DNA of 64,000 nucleotides, from assembly GCF_011752565.1 (NCBI RefSeq), contig NZ_VWXK01000002.1, forward strand, positions 331,413 through 395,412, written 5' to 3'. The translations under genes were made by a program, and so were the position numbers. Below the pieces are notes generated by a model. That model ran no database searches. It was not told the DNA's origin and saw only the letters and a program-made list of their open reading frames with translations. Numbering within the stretch: position 1 is the first letter of the stretch; the number at the start of each line of letters is the position of its first letter. Below, piece by piece: positions 9,067 to 17,905 of the stretch. The DNA comes from Pantoea sp. Ap-967. Its GTDB lineage: Bacteria > Pseudomonadota > Gammaproteobacteria > Pseudomonadales > Pseudomonadaceae.

Positions 9067-9144
9067 GGGCCAGGACAGGTGGGGCCGCCACGCCGCCGCC
9101 GATCGAAGAAAACATTCCGAGGATACCTCATTCCCGTCTACGCC

Positions 9145-10409
9145 ATGACGCCGGAGCCGTGCGGCAATCGCCGTCACGACGCCTTCGCGCCAGGCGACAA
9201 GCTGCAACTCGTCATTGAGCGCGCAGACGGCACCACCGAAAACGTAACCGTAACCAGCCGCCTGGACACACACGAAGACGTGCGCTACTTCCGCCGCGGC
9301 GGCACCAGCAAAGGCGTCTTTTTCCTTGAGCAGGATGTTCCTGCGGCCGGCCCGGAGCGCGATGCACTGATGCTCCGTGTAATCGGTAGCCCGGATCCTT
9401 ACGGCAAGCAGATCGACGGCATGGGCGCTGCCACCTCCAGCTCCAGCAAGGTTGTCATCATCGGCAAGTCGGATCGCGATGATTGCGATGTCGACTACCT
9501 GTTCGGTGCCCCGGCAATCGAAAACCCAGTGGTCGACTGGTCCGGCAACTGCGGCAACCTGAGCGCAGCCGTTGGCCCGTTCGCCATTCGCCAAGGGCTG
9601 AACGATGCGCCTCGTGACGGCATCGCCACCCTGCGCATCTGGCAGGCAATATTCAGAAACGCATCATCGCCCATGTCCCGATGAAGGATGGCGAGGTCGT
9701 TGAAGAAGGTGACTTCGTGCTCGATGGCGTCGCCTTCCCAGCGGCCGAAATCGTCGTGGAGTTCCTTCAGCCCGGCGGCTCAGGCGGCAGCATCCTGCCA
9801 ACCGGCAATGTCGTGGATGAGCTGGACATTCCCGGCTTTCCAGGCTTGCCGGCAACGCTGCTCAATGCAGGCAACCCGACGATCTTCGTCGACGCCATGC
9901 GCGTTGGCCTGACCGGCACCGAGACCCAAGACCAGGTCAATGGCAACGCCGAACTGCTGCAGTCGTTGGAAACCATCCGCGCACACTGCACCGTGGCCAT
10001 GGGCCTGGCGGCTACCGCCGAAGAGGCAACGCGCCTTCGCCCGCACACCCCGAAGCTGTGCCTGGTCGCACCGCCGCAAACTTACGGGGCTGCCGGTGGC
10101 AAGACAGTCGAAGCGGCCGAGATCGATGTGATCGCTCGCATTCTCTCCATGGGCAAATTGCACCACGCGATTACCGGCACAGGCGCTGTCGCCGTTGCCG
10201 TGGCAGCCGCCCTGGAGGGCACGCTGGTCAACCGGATCGTCGGTGATATCGGTGAACGCCAGGTGAACATGGGCCATACCGCCGGCACCGTTGCCGTTGG
10301 CGCGCAGACCGCCCAGGTCGATGGTAACTGGATCGTGGACAAGACCGTCATGAGCCGCAGCGCCCGCCGCCTGATGGAAGGTTGGGTGCTCGTACCGTCG
10401 AAGTACTGA
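9145..10409 (+). pseudogene. prpF: Frameshifted PrpF-family isomerase fused to an aconitase C-terminal remnant
   Basis: The bulk is PrpF (methylaconitate/aconitate isomerase family): RGGTSKGVFFLEQD, KQIDGMGAATSSSSK and VDWSGNCGNLSAAVGP are family hallmarks, as is GHTAGTVAVGAQ near the end. Two lesions are visible. Ahead of RGGTSKG the frame encodes PGDKLQLVIERADGTTE and SRLDTHEDVRYF, which match the end of aconitase (E. coli AcnA has PG...RADGS...RIDTATEL.YY), so an aconitase tail runs in frame into PrpF at the Arg-Gly-Gly. At about 9646-9650 a base is missing: the frame ends at 9684 (SSPMSR) while adding one base restores QANIQKRIIAHVPMKDG and continues to 10409. Either a true pseudogene or a sequencing error for the second lesion. 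Confidence 0.75.
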
Positions 10410-10420
10410 TTGCTCATCTA

Positions 10421-10444
10421 CCGCCGACCTCCGAAGGTCGGCGG
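10421..10444. terminator. Hairpin after the PrpF-like pseudogene
   Basis: A perfect 10-bp stem, CCGCCGACCT-ccga-AGGTCGGCGG, starts 11 bases after the PrpF stop. There is no T-run behind it, so it is at best a weak intrinsic terminator or an mRNA-end stabiliser separating this transcript from the lactonase gene. Confidence 0.6.
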
Positions 10445-10480
10445 CACTCATCACAACAAAAACAACGATGAGATTTTGCT

Positions 10481-11701
10481 ATGCGCCCATCACCGTTCTC
10501 ACCCGCCATTTCTCGACGCACGCTGCTCTCTTCTACTTCCATCGTCGCTGCGGCAACCATTCTGGGCCTCGGCGCGGGAGCGGCAAATGCCAAATCAGAA
10601 CCCGAGAAGAACACTATGCAGCCTGCCAACTCGAACAAAACCCAATGTGTCTATGTGGGTTCCAGAACCACTCGCGAGCGTAACGCCCGTGGCGCTGGCA
10701 TCACGGTTTATCGACATGACCCGCAGACAGGTCGCTCCGAACGGGTTCAAACCGTTGGCGATCTGACCAACCCATCCTTCCTGTGCCTCGACCAAACCCA
10801 GAGCCTGTTGTTCTGCGTGCATGGCGACCAGTCTACTTTCAGCTCATTTCAAATTGAGCCAGGCAGCGGAACACTCACCAAGGTGAGCTCTGTTAGTTGC
10901 GAAGGGCACAACCCCGTCCACCTTACCGTGGACAAGAGCAACACATTCCTCGCAGTGGCCAACTACGCCACCGGCAGCATTGTCATGCTGCCGTTCGATA
11001 AGACCGGCCACCTGCAACCCGTCGTCAGCAAATACGACCTTCCGGGCAACCCTGGCCCCCACAAGATCGAGCAGGCGAGCGCCCACCCACACATGATCCC
11101 ACGCGATCCATCAGGCCGTTACCTGGTGGTGCCGGACAAGGGGCTGGACAAGGTCTTTGTGTTCGATTTGAAACAGGACGGGGCCGCACTGAAGCCTGAA
11201 CTGGCCCATGAAATCAAATCACGCGAAGGTGCCGGCCCCCGGCATGTAGTGTTCTCTCCCACTGGCTCTTTTGCCTATGTGGTAAACGAGCTGGACAGCA
11301 CGATCACCAGCTACCGTTACAACCAGAACGACGGCTCCCTGGTTCCATTCCAGATGATTCCAGCCCTCCCCCAGGACTTCGTAGGCGACAGCCGTGCCGC
11401 AGCGCTAGTCATGGCACCGGATGGAGCACATTTGTTCTCCTCCAATCGTGGGCATGACAGCGTGACCATTTACTCGGTGGATCAGCCTACCGGCAAGATC
11501 AACCCGGTCGGCAACGTGCCCAGCCAAGGCAAGAAGCCCCGCTTCATGACCACCTCCCCCAACGGGCGCTTCCTGTTCGTCGCCAACGAAGACAGCGACA
11601 ACATCAAGACCTTCGCCATTAGCCCGAAAGGCGAACTGGCGTTACTGGAACATCCGATCGACACCGGCAGCCCGGTCTGCATGATTTTCCGCACCGTCTG
11701 A
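10481..11701 (+). CDS. Tat-exported lactonase-family seven-bladed beta-propeller
   Basis: 406 residues. The N-terminus SRRTLLSSTSIVAAATILG has a twin-arginine motif followed by a hydrophobic stretch, so export in folded form is predicted. The rest is the 6-phosphogluconolactonase-like propeller: repeated blades with patterns such as GPRHVVFSPTGSFAYVVNEL and KPRFMTTSPNGRFLFVANED. Cytoplasmic members hydrolyse 6-phosphogluconolactone or carboxymuconolactones; an exported member likely acts on a periplasmic lactone or is only a binding scaffold. Followed 29 bases later by the binding-protein-like gene on the same strand. Confidence 0.85.
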   Translation: MRPSPFSPAISRRTLLSSTSIVAAATILGLGAGAANAKSEPEKNTMQPANSNKTQCVYVGSRTTRERNARGAGITVYRHDPQTGRSERVQTVGDLTNPSFLCLDQTQSLLFCVHGDQSTFSSFQIEPGSGTLTKVSSVSCEGHNPVHLTVDKSNTFLAVANYATGSIVMLPFDKTGHLQPVVSKYDLPGNPGPHKIEQASAHPHMIPRDPSGRYLVVPDKGLDKVFVFDLKQDGAALKPELAHEIKSREGAGPRHVVFSPTGSFAYVVNELDSTITSYRYNQNDGSLVPFQMIPALPQDFVGDSRAAALVMAPDGAHLFSSNRGHDSVTIYSVDQPTGKINPVGNVPSQGKKPRFMTTSPNGRFLFVANEDSDNIKTFAISPKGELALLEHPIDTGSPVCMIFRTV

Positions 11702-11730
11702 AGCCGTTTTTTCATGATCCTGGAGAAGGT

Positions 11731-12456
11731 ATGAGCCCTATCGCCCAACAGGTACTCAAGGACCTGGCGCCCGAAGGCATTCTGCATGCGGCAATCAACT
11801 TCGGTAACCCCGTGCTGGCTCAGCCAGGCGCTGACGGGGAACCGCATGGCGTTTCTGTTGCATTAGCCAAATCGCTGGCCGAAGCGCTGGGCGTAGGGCT
11901 CGCATTGCACACATACGATGCAGCCGGGAAAGTATTCGCGGCACTTGAACACAACGCATGGACTCTGGCCTTCCTGGCCATCGAGCCCGTGCGCGCTGCG
12001 CAGATCAGCTTCAGCGAACCCTACGTCCTGATCGAAGGGACCTACCTGGTCAGAGCCGATGCCCCCTACGCCACGATCGAGGACCTGGATCAACCCGGGC
12101 TTCGACTTGCGGTAGGCAACGGCGCCGCATACGACCTGTACCTGTCACGCACCTTGCAACATGCTGAGCTGCACAGGGCTGACACCTCTGCTGGCGCTGT
12201 AGAACTCTTCATCGACCAAGGCCTGGATGCGGCCGCCGGCGTAAGGCAACCGCTGGAGCAAATCGCAGCCAAGCATCCGGATTTTCGGGTAATACAGGGA
12301 GCCTTCACCGCTATCCGTCAGGCAGTCGCGGTTCCACGCGGCCGTGATGCGGGAGCAGCCTACGTACGAGATTTCGTCGAGCGACGACTTGCCGAGGGTT
12401 TCGTCCGCGGCGCGTTACTCGCCAGCGGACAAACCGACCTCAGCGCACCGCGCTGA
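11731..12456 (+). CDS. Periplasmic-binding-protein-like (SBP family 3) protein lacking a signal peptide
   Basis: 241 residues with the fold of amino-acid ABC transporter binding proteins: GVSVALAKSLAEALGV, then ISFSEPYVLIEGTYLV and DLDQPGLRLAVGNGAAYDLY are the standard family segments. It starts directly with MSPIAQQVLKDLAPEG, without any hydrophobic leader, and a good GGAGAAGG site precedes this ATG, so it appears cytoplasmic. Possibly a ligand sensor or an enzyme-like relative rather than a transporter subunit; no permease or ATPase gene is linked, apart from the ABC ATPase fragment 100 bases on. Confidence 0.78.
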   Translation: MSPIAQQVLKDLAPEGILHAAINFGNPVLAQPGADGEPHGVSVALAKSLAEALGVGLALHTYDAAGKVFAALEHNAWTLAFLAIEPVRAAQISFSEPYVLIEGTYLVRADAPYATIEDLDQPGLRLAVGNGAAYDLYLSRTLQHAELHRADTSAGAVELFIDQGLDAAAGVRQPLEQIAAKHPDFRVIQGAFTAIRQAVAVPRGRDAGAAYVRDFVERRLAEGFVRGALLASGQTDLSAPR

Positions 12457-12463
12457 GGTCGGT
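12433..12463 (+). terminator. Strong hairpin overlapping the stop of the binding-protein-like gene
   Basis: A perfect 14-bp stem with a 3-base loop (ACCGACCTCAGCGC-acc-GCGCTGAGGTCGGT). It includes the last codons and the TGA. No T-run follows. It may end transcription with help from Rho or protect the 3' end. Confidence 0.6.
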
Positions 12464-12557
12464 AGCCTGCAGAAGGCCGTGGAACTGCTCGGCAAGGTAG
12501 CGGCGCAATGCCTGCAACCGGCAACCCAACAACCCCCTTAAAATTCTATACCTGCGG

Positions 12558-12653
12558 GTGAACAACCCCAAGGAGCGCGCCGTGCAGGCGCTTACCGAAG
12601 TGGGCCTGGCCCATCGCCTGGAGGCATTTCCAGCCACCCTGTCCGGCGGTGAA
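12558..12653 (+). pseudogene. ABC transporter ATPase fragment (SsuB-like), truncated at both ends
   Basis: About 32 codons reading NNPKERAVQALTEVGLAHRL and then FPATLSGGE: the end of the helical domain and the ABC signature LSGGE of an importer ATPase, of the nitrate/sulfonate/taurine class by resemblance. The Walker A region before and the Walker B region after are absent; the frame runs on into AT-rich sequence and stops at 12722. It is a relic of a lost transporter gene and marks a deletion or insertion junction at about 12654. Confidence 0.65.
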
Positions 12654-12986
12654 TCTTCTAAATCAGATAGTTGCGATTTTTCCATAGGCGCGAGCTTGCT
12701 GACGATGAATTGTCATCGGTAGCGACCTAACAGCCAACAAAATGCGTAAACCATATTTTATATATCACTATAAATGCATATTTTCGATAATTAGAATAGA
12801 ACCATAAAGTCTTTCAAAATATTTTCTTATAGAGATATGTTCTCTTCAGACCGACCACGGACAGGTGGAGGCAAAGGATCTCCGCTCCTTCGTCCGTATC
12901 CGTAGCCGACCATCGGCGTGGTAAATGGCCTTGGCATGCTGGCATCCGACATCACTTCCACTGTTGGTTGTCAGGAACTCGCGGCC
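12654..12986. other. AT-rich non-coding stretch
   Basis: Base composition drops abruptly after the ABC fragment; 12740-12840 is mostly A and T (for example AAACCATATTTTATATATCA), against about 60% GC around. No convincing ORF, RNA gene or insertion-sequence end was found. It probably contains promoter sequence for the genes to the right and may be the footprint of foreign DNA. Confidence 0.5.
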
Positions 12987-13142
12987 ATGAACCATTCGCC
13001 GAATATCGCGCTCGATCACCCCGCCCTTGCCAGTGCCCTGGCACCCCTTGCACCTCTCGCCCACTTCGCGAATGCAGCCGATAACGAGCGCCTGCCAACG
13101 GTCACGGTCACCGCGCTGCTCAGCGTGCGTTACGGCCTCTAG
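12987..13142 (+). CDS. Hypothetical 51-aa protein
   Basis: ATG with an AGGAA sequence 9 bases upstream, encoding MNHSPNIALDHPALASALAP and continuing to a TAG 55 bases before the amine oxidase. It is Ala/Leu/Pro-rich with no recognisable domain. It could be a real small gene, a 5' remnant of a larger one, or a chance ORF. The opposite-strand frame here is no more convincing. Confidence 0.3.
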   Translation: MNHSPNIALDHPALASALAPLAPLAHFANAADNERLPTVTVTALLSVRYGL

Positions 13143-13197
13143 TTCACGTTGAGCCAGCCGCCCGGCTGGCCACCACTTTCGATAAGGAACATTCGAT

Positions 13198-14778
13198 ATG
13201 GGACTCACCCGTAGGGATCTGATCGGCCACCTGATGGCCGCTGGCGGTTACGGCGCCGCCCTTGGCAGCCTGTCCGCGCTGGGCTTGCTGCCAAGCACGG
13301 CAGCCGCCACCAGCTTCGCCCCACTGGGCCTGCCGACCGCAGCCGGCAACGGCAAGCGCGTGCTGATCGTCGGTGCCGGCATCAGTGGCCTGGTCAGTGC
13401 CTATGAACTGCGCAAGGCCGGTTTCGAGGTACGCATCCTCGAAGCCCGCGAGCGGATCGGCGGGCGGGCCTGGACGCTGCGCAATGGCGACCGCATCGAA
13501 CACAACGATGGCACTCGCCAGACGGTGCAGTTCGATGAGGGCCATTACTTCAACGCAGGCCCAGCGCGCCTGCCCAGCCATCACCTGACCATCCTTGGCT
13601 ACTGCCGCGAACTCGGCGTACCGCTGGAAGTGCTGGTCAACAGCAGCCGCAACGCCCTCGCCCAACCCGACCTCAGCCAGCCGCCATTGCTGTTGCGCCA
13701 GGCGGTCAACGATACCCGTGGCCATCTCAGCGAACTGCTGTCGCGCAGTGTCAGCAGCAAGGCACTGGACAAGCAGCTGGACGCCGCCGACCAAAAGGCG
13801 CTGCTGGATTTTCTCAAGGTCTACGGCGACCTCAACGAGCAACGCACGTACCAAGGCTCCGTGCGCGCCGGCTACAGCCGCTTCGCAGGCGCAGGTGAGC
13901 AGACGCCGATCCAGCGCCAACCGGTTGCCCTCAAACAGCTGCTCAACCCCAACCTGATGTTGCCACTGGTTTTTGACGAGATCCCTGAGTTTTCCGCGAC
14001 CATGTTCCAGCCGGTGGGCGGCATGGACCAAATTGCCAAGGCGCTGTACGCCAAGGTGCAGGACGCGGTGCAGTTGCACGCCGAAGTGCAGGCGATCCAG
14101 ACCTCCGACAGCGGGGCCCGCGTCAGCTGGCGTGACCGGCGCAGCGGCAAGACCCAAGTAGAGAGCGCTGACTACGCCATTGTCACGATTCCCTTGCCAC
14201 TGCTCGCCAAGGTCGAGCACAACTTCGGCAAACCGACGCAAGACGCCATCGAACTGGCCAAGCCGGACCTGGCCAACAAGGTGGCCTGGCAGGCGCCGCG
14301 CTTCTGGGAAAGCGAATTCCAGATCTATGGCGGCCTTTCCTACATCAACCACGAAGCGCGCCTGCTCTGGTACCCCAGCGACCACCTCAACAGCGCCCGT
14401 GGCGTGCTCATCGGCACCTACAACAACGGCGACGTGGCGCGCAAGTTCGCCAGCCAGTCGCTTGCCCAGCAATTGGCTTCATCGCGCAGTGCGGTGGAGT
14501 CGCTGCACCCCGGGCATGGCGGCAAATTGCAAAATGGCGTGGCCGTCAACTGGTCGAAAGTGCCCTTCAGCGAGAGCCCGTGGATCGTGCAAGACGAAGT
14601 GGCCGAGCCCGGTTACAGCCAGCTCAACCAGGCCAAGGGGCGCACCTGGCTGGCCAGCGATGCCCTGGCCCACGGTGGCGTCGGCATCTGGCAGAACACC
14701 GCCGCCGAGTCCGCGCGCCATGTGGTGAAGCAGATCGCCAACCACGCGCAACAACAGCAACGCGGCGTCGCCGCCTGA
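13198..14778 (+). CDS. Tat-exported flavin amine oxidase (monoamine/L-amino-acid oxidase family)
   Basis: 526 residues. TRRDLIGHLMAAGGYGAA at the start is a twin-arginine signal. FAD binding is shown by VLIVGAGISGLVSAYELRKA (about 55-74) and the following ARERIGGRAWTLR, and the C-terminal flavin segment by RTWLASDALAHGGVGIWQNT. The family oxidises primary amines or amino acids to imines with release of H2O2. AAGGAA lies 8 bases before the ATG. The next gene, 15 bases on, encodes an exported RidA, an enzyme that hydrolyses imines, which fits this product well. Confidence 0.88.
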   Translation: MGLTRRDLIGHLMAAGGYGAALGSLSALGLLPSTAAATSFAPLGLPTAAGNGKRVLIVGAGISGLVSAYELRKAGFEVRILEARERIGGRAWTLRNGDRIEHNDGTRQTVQFDEGHYFNAGPARLPSHHLTILGYCRELGVPLEVLVNSSRNALAQPDLSQPPLLLRQAVNDTRGHLSELLSRSVSSKALDKQLDAADQKALLDFLKVYGDLNEQRTYQGSVRAGYSRFAGAGEQTPIQRQPVALKQLLNPNLMLPLVFDEIPEFSATMFQPVGGMDQIAKALYAKVQDAVQLHAEVQAIQTSDSGARVSWRDRRSGKTQVESADYAIVTIPLPLLAKVEHNFGKPTQDAIELAKPDLANKVAWQAPRFWESEFQIYGGLSYINHEARLLWYPSDHLNSARGVLIGTYNNGDVARKFASQSLAQQLASSRSAVESLHPGHGGKLQNGVAVNWSKVPFSESPWIVQDEVAEPGYSQLNQAKGRTWLASDALAHGGVGIWQNTAAESARHVVKQIANHAQQQQRGVAA

Positions 14779-14793
14779 ACCAGGAACCTGCCC

Positions 14794-15291
14794 ATGAAAA
14801 CCGCCGCCTTGCTACTTGGAACCCTTATGACCTTGTCTGCACTCAACGCCCAGGCCGACACCATCAAACGTGTCGCCCCACCTGGCTCCAACTTCCCCAT
14901 TTCGCAACTGGTGACCGTGCCGGCAGGCGCCGCGCTGACCTTCGTGAGCGGCACCCTGCCGGACGTTGCCGACCCCAAGGCTGCACCGCAGACGATTGCG
15001 GCGTACGGCAACACCGAAACCCAGGCGTTTTCGGTACTGAGCAAGATCCGCACGGCGCTGCAAAGCCAGGGCCTGGACCTGGGCGATATCGTGCAACTGC
15101 GGGTGTTTTTGGTCGGTGACCCGGCCAACGGCGGCAAGCTCGATTTCGCCGGCCTGCAGGCGGCCTACACAAAATTCTTCGCCACCGCCGACCAGCCCAA
15201 TAAACCCACCCGCACGGCGTTGCAGGTCGTTGCCCTGCCGCTGCCAGGCGCGCTGGTCGAGATCGAAGCAATTGCCGCCAAGGCTCCCTAG
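14794..15291 (+). CDS. Exported RidA-family enamine/imine deaminase
   Basis: 165 residues: signal peptide 1-21 (ending ALNAQA) followed by one RidA domain with SGTLPD, the LRVFLVGDP strand and the terminal PTRTALQVVALPLPGALVEI, which carries the conserved Arg used to hold the substrate carboxylate. Most RidA proteins are cytosolic; an exported version directly behind an exported amine oxidase suggests periplasmic clean-up of the imine product. Same operon as the oxidase (15-base gap). Confidence 0.87.
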   Translation: MKTAALLLGTLMTLSALNAQADTIKRVAPPGSNFPISQLVTVPAGAALTFVSGTLPDVADPKAAPQTIAAYGNTETQAFSVLSKIRTALQSQGLDLGDIVQLRVFLVGDPANGGKLDFAGLQAAYTKFFATADQPNKPTRTALQVVALPLPGALVEIEAIAAKAP

Positions 15292-15448
15292 CCACCCGTT
15301 CATAGAGAAAACGCTACCTCATTGAATTAGCAGGGACCCTGCGGGAGCGGCGATCTCCCACTGCGCACCATTCATTCCTTCTGCCGGGCCAGCCCGGCGG
15401 ACAGGCTTCGTGCAAGCAAAAATCAATAGCGCCTCAGGAAGAGAGAGC

Positions 15449-17890
15449 ATGCCTTTACATCTGCCAACCGTCCACGTTCGACCCGCCTTGCTGGCACTGG
15501 CCGCCGCCGGCACCAGCCTGGGCGCCCCAACCACCTTCGCCGCCAGCAACGACGACCAGGCGACCACCTCGGCGCAACTGGGCACGGTGATCGTCACCGG
15601 CAACCGGGGCTCGGAGAAACGCACCGTCACCACCAGCCCGGTACCGATCGACGTGATCAGCGCCAAACAACTACAGGAAACCGGCAAACCCGGCCTGATG
15701 GAAGCGCTGAGCGCCACCGTGCCCTCCTTCACCCTGCCGGAAAAAACCGGCTGGGACGCCAGCGGCATGGCCCGCGCGCCAAGCCTGCGTGGCCTCAACG
15801 CCGCTCAAGTGCTGGTGCTGGTCAACGGCAAGCGCCGGCATACCAGCGCCACCCTGAACATCAGCGGCATCCATGCCGGCGCCGCCCCCACCGACCTCGA
15901 CCTGATCCCCATCAGCCTGATCGACCACGTCGAAGTACTGCGTGATGGCGCTGCCGCGCAATATGGCTCGGACGCCATCGCCGGGGTGATCAACGTGATC
16001 CTCAAGGCCGACGAGTCCGGCACTTCGGTGACCAACGTCGGCCAGGGATACGACGGCAAGAAGCAGACCGTGCAGCAGAGCCTCAACAAGGGCTTCGAAA
16101 TCGGTAATGGCGGCATCCTCCAGCTCGCGCTGGATGCGCGCAGCCAGAACGACGACAACAAGGCCAGCGCCAACGGCTATAGCTATGCAGAGGCTTATGA
16201 AAAGGCCGGCAAGGCAACCTATGGCGGTTACGGCACGCCGAAGATCAACTTGCTGACCCTGGGCTACAACGCCGAACTGCCAGTCAGCGACGACCTCACC
16301 TTGTACTCCTTCACCACCTATTCGCACCGCAAGGCCGAGCAGGGCCAGAACTTCCGCCTGCCGACCATCACCAACACCATCACCACCGGCCCCAATGGCT
16401 ACCCCGCCGGCTACACGCCAACCTGGTACATCGATGAAGACGACTTCCAGGCGGCCCTTGGCGGGCGTGGCGAGATCGGCGAGTGGGCCTGGGACCTGTC
16501 CAGCACCTACGGGCGCAATGCCGCACTGCAAGGCACCACGCACAACCAGAACCCGTCGCTCGGCGAGGCGACGCCCAATCACTTCGAGTCCGGCACCTGG
16601 ATTGCCACCCAACTGACCAGCAACCTCGACCTCAGCCGCAGCTTTGATATCGGCCTGGAAAAACCACTGGACCTGGCCGTGGGCCTGGAGCACCGCAAGG
16701 AAACCTATCAGGTCCGCGACGGTGACTGGGCCTCCTGGGCTAACGGTGGTTACTGCCGTGCCCCCGGTGATTGCGCCGCGTCCGGCGCCCAGGTCACCAA
16801 CGGTATCTCGCCGGCCGAAGCCACCAGCACAAGCCGCAACAGCGTGGCAAGCTACATAGACGTCGGCTTCAACCCGCTGCCGCAGTGGTACTTGGGTGGC
16901 GCGCTGCGCTACGAACACTACAACCAGGGCGTCGGCGCCACCCGCAGCGGCAAGCTGACGACCCGCTACGACTTCACCCCTGAGTTCGCGGTGCGGGCAA
17001 CCGTCAGCAACGGCTTCCGCGCGCCTTCGCTGGCCAACAGCCTGTTCAGTGCGCGCTCGACCACCTATGGCGTGGTCAATGGGGTTTACCAGTCGATCAA
17101 CTACGGCGTTCTGCCGGTCGAATCGGGCGCCGCTCAAGCGCTGGGGGCGACGGCGCTGAAACCCGAGCGCTCGACCAACTTCAGCCTCGGCGCCACCTTC
17201 CAGCCCAACGAGCGCCTGTCATTCACTGCCGACGCCTACGTGATCAACGTGCGCGACCGCATCACCCTGACCGGTACCCTGCTTGGCCCCGAAGTGACCC
17301 AGACCCTGCTTGCCAACGGCATCGACTCAACCACCGGAGGCAGCTACTTCACCAACGGCGCCAACACCCGTACCAAGGGCCTGGACCTGGTCGGCAACTA
17401 CGACCAGGCCCTGGGCAACTGGGGCAAGGTGAAATGGACGGCGGCCTTCAACTGGAACCAGACCGACATCCTCAGCTACAAGGAAAATGTCAGCATCCAG
17501 GGTGCCAACTACGCATTGATGGATCGCCAGGCCCGCAATTTCATCACCGATGTACAACCCAACACCAAGCTGATTCTTGGCGCCAACTGGCAGCTGGACC
17601 GCTGGACCAGCAACCTGACCCTGACCCGCTACGGCTCCTGGCGCGAAGTCAACTCCGCCGCTGACCGCAGCCTGGACCGCGAGTACAAGGCACGCTGGAT
17701 CACGGATGTGGATGTGGGCTACCAGCTGACCAAGGACCTCAACCTGGCCGTGGGTGCGCAGAACCTGTTCGATATCTACCCCGAGCGCCAGAACCCCAGC
17801 AGCAAGACCATGACCAAAGGCTACGGCGCCTATTCGCCCTACGGCTTTACCGGTGGTTACTACTTCACTCGGCTGACCTACAACTTCTGA
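15449..17890 (+). CDS. TonB-dependent outer-membrane receptor
   Basis: 813 residues from the ATG at 15449, which has GGAAGAGAG upstream; a 13-codon longer reading lacks such a site. Signal peptide about 1-30. The TonB box/plug begins LGTVIVTGNRGSEKRTVTTS and the plug has LRDGAAAQYGSDAIAGVINV; the barrel ends with a Phe at the terminal residue (TRLTYNF), as outer-membrane barrels require. No N-terminal signalling domain, so it is not a transducer. Between the amine oxidase/RidA pair and an LLM monooxygenase, it likely imports the substrate of that pathway rather than a siderophore. Confidence 0.9.
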   Translation: MPLHLPTVHVRPALLALAAAGTSLGAPTTFAASNDDQATTSAQLGTVIVTGNRGSEKRTVTTSPVPIDVISAKQLQETGKPGLMEALSATVPSFTLPEKTGWDASGMARAPSLRGLNAAQVLVLVNGKRRHTSATLNISGIHAGAAPTDLDLIPISLIDHVEVLRDGAAAQYGSDAIAGVINVILKADESGTSVTNVGQGYDGKKQTVQQSLNKGFEIGNGGILQLALDARSQNDDNKASANGYSYAEAYEKAGKATYGGYGTPKINLLTLGYNAELPVSDDLTLYSFTTYSHRKAEQGQNFRLPTITNTITTGPNGYPAGYTPTWYIDEDDFQAALGGRGEIGEWAWDLSSTYGRNAALQGTTHNQNPSLGEATPNHFESGTWIATQLTSNLDLSRSFDIGLEKPLDLAVGLEHRKETYQVRDGDWASWANGGYCRAPGDCAASGAQVTNGISPAEATSTSRNSVASYIDVGFNPLPQWYLGGALRYEHYNQGVGATRSGKLTTRYDFTPEFAVRATVSNGFRAPSLANSLFSARSTTYGVVNGVYQSINYGVLPVESGAAQALGATALKPERSTNFSLGATFQPNERLSFTADAYVINVRDRITLTGTLLGPEVTQTLLANGIDSTTGGSYFTNGANTRTKGLDLVGNYDQALGNWGKVKWTAAFNWNQTDILSYKENVSIQGANYALMDRQARNFITDVQPNTKLILGANWQLDRWTSNLTLTRYGSWREVNSAADRSLDREYKARWITDVDVGYQLTKDLNLAVGAQNLFDIYPERQNPSSKTMTKGYGAYSPYGFTGGYYFTRLTYNF

Positions 17891-17905
17891 TGAAAGGATA
17901 ACCCC

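Noticed and set aside
8212..9144. Upstream part of a long plus-strand frame leading into the PrpF pseudogene
   Set aside because: Antisense to the AraC gene and then REP DNA; only the part from about 9145 has homology (aconitase tail and PrpF).
12846..13208. 120-codon minus-strand frame near the amine oxidase start, considered as a transposase remnant
   Set aside because: No DDE or zinc motif and no inverted ends; not enough evidence for a gene.
13144..14472. 442-codon minus-strand frame opposite the amine oxidase
   Set aside because: No domain or ribosome site; the plus-strand gene has clear FAD motifs over the same bases.
15671..17137. 488-codon minus-strand frame opposite the TonB receptor
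   Set aside because: Shadow frame; composition is that of antisense high-GC coding DNA.
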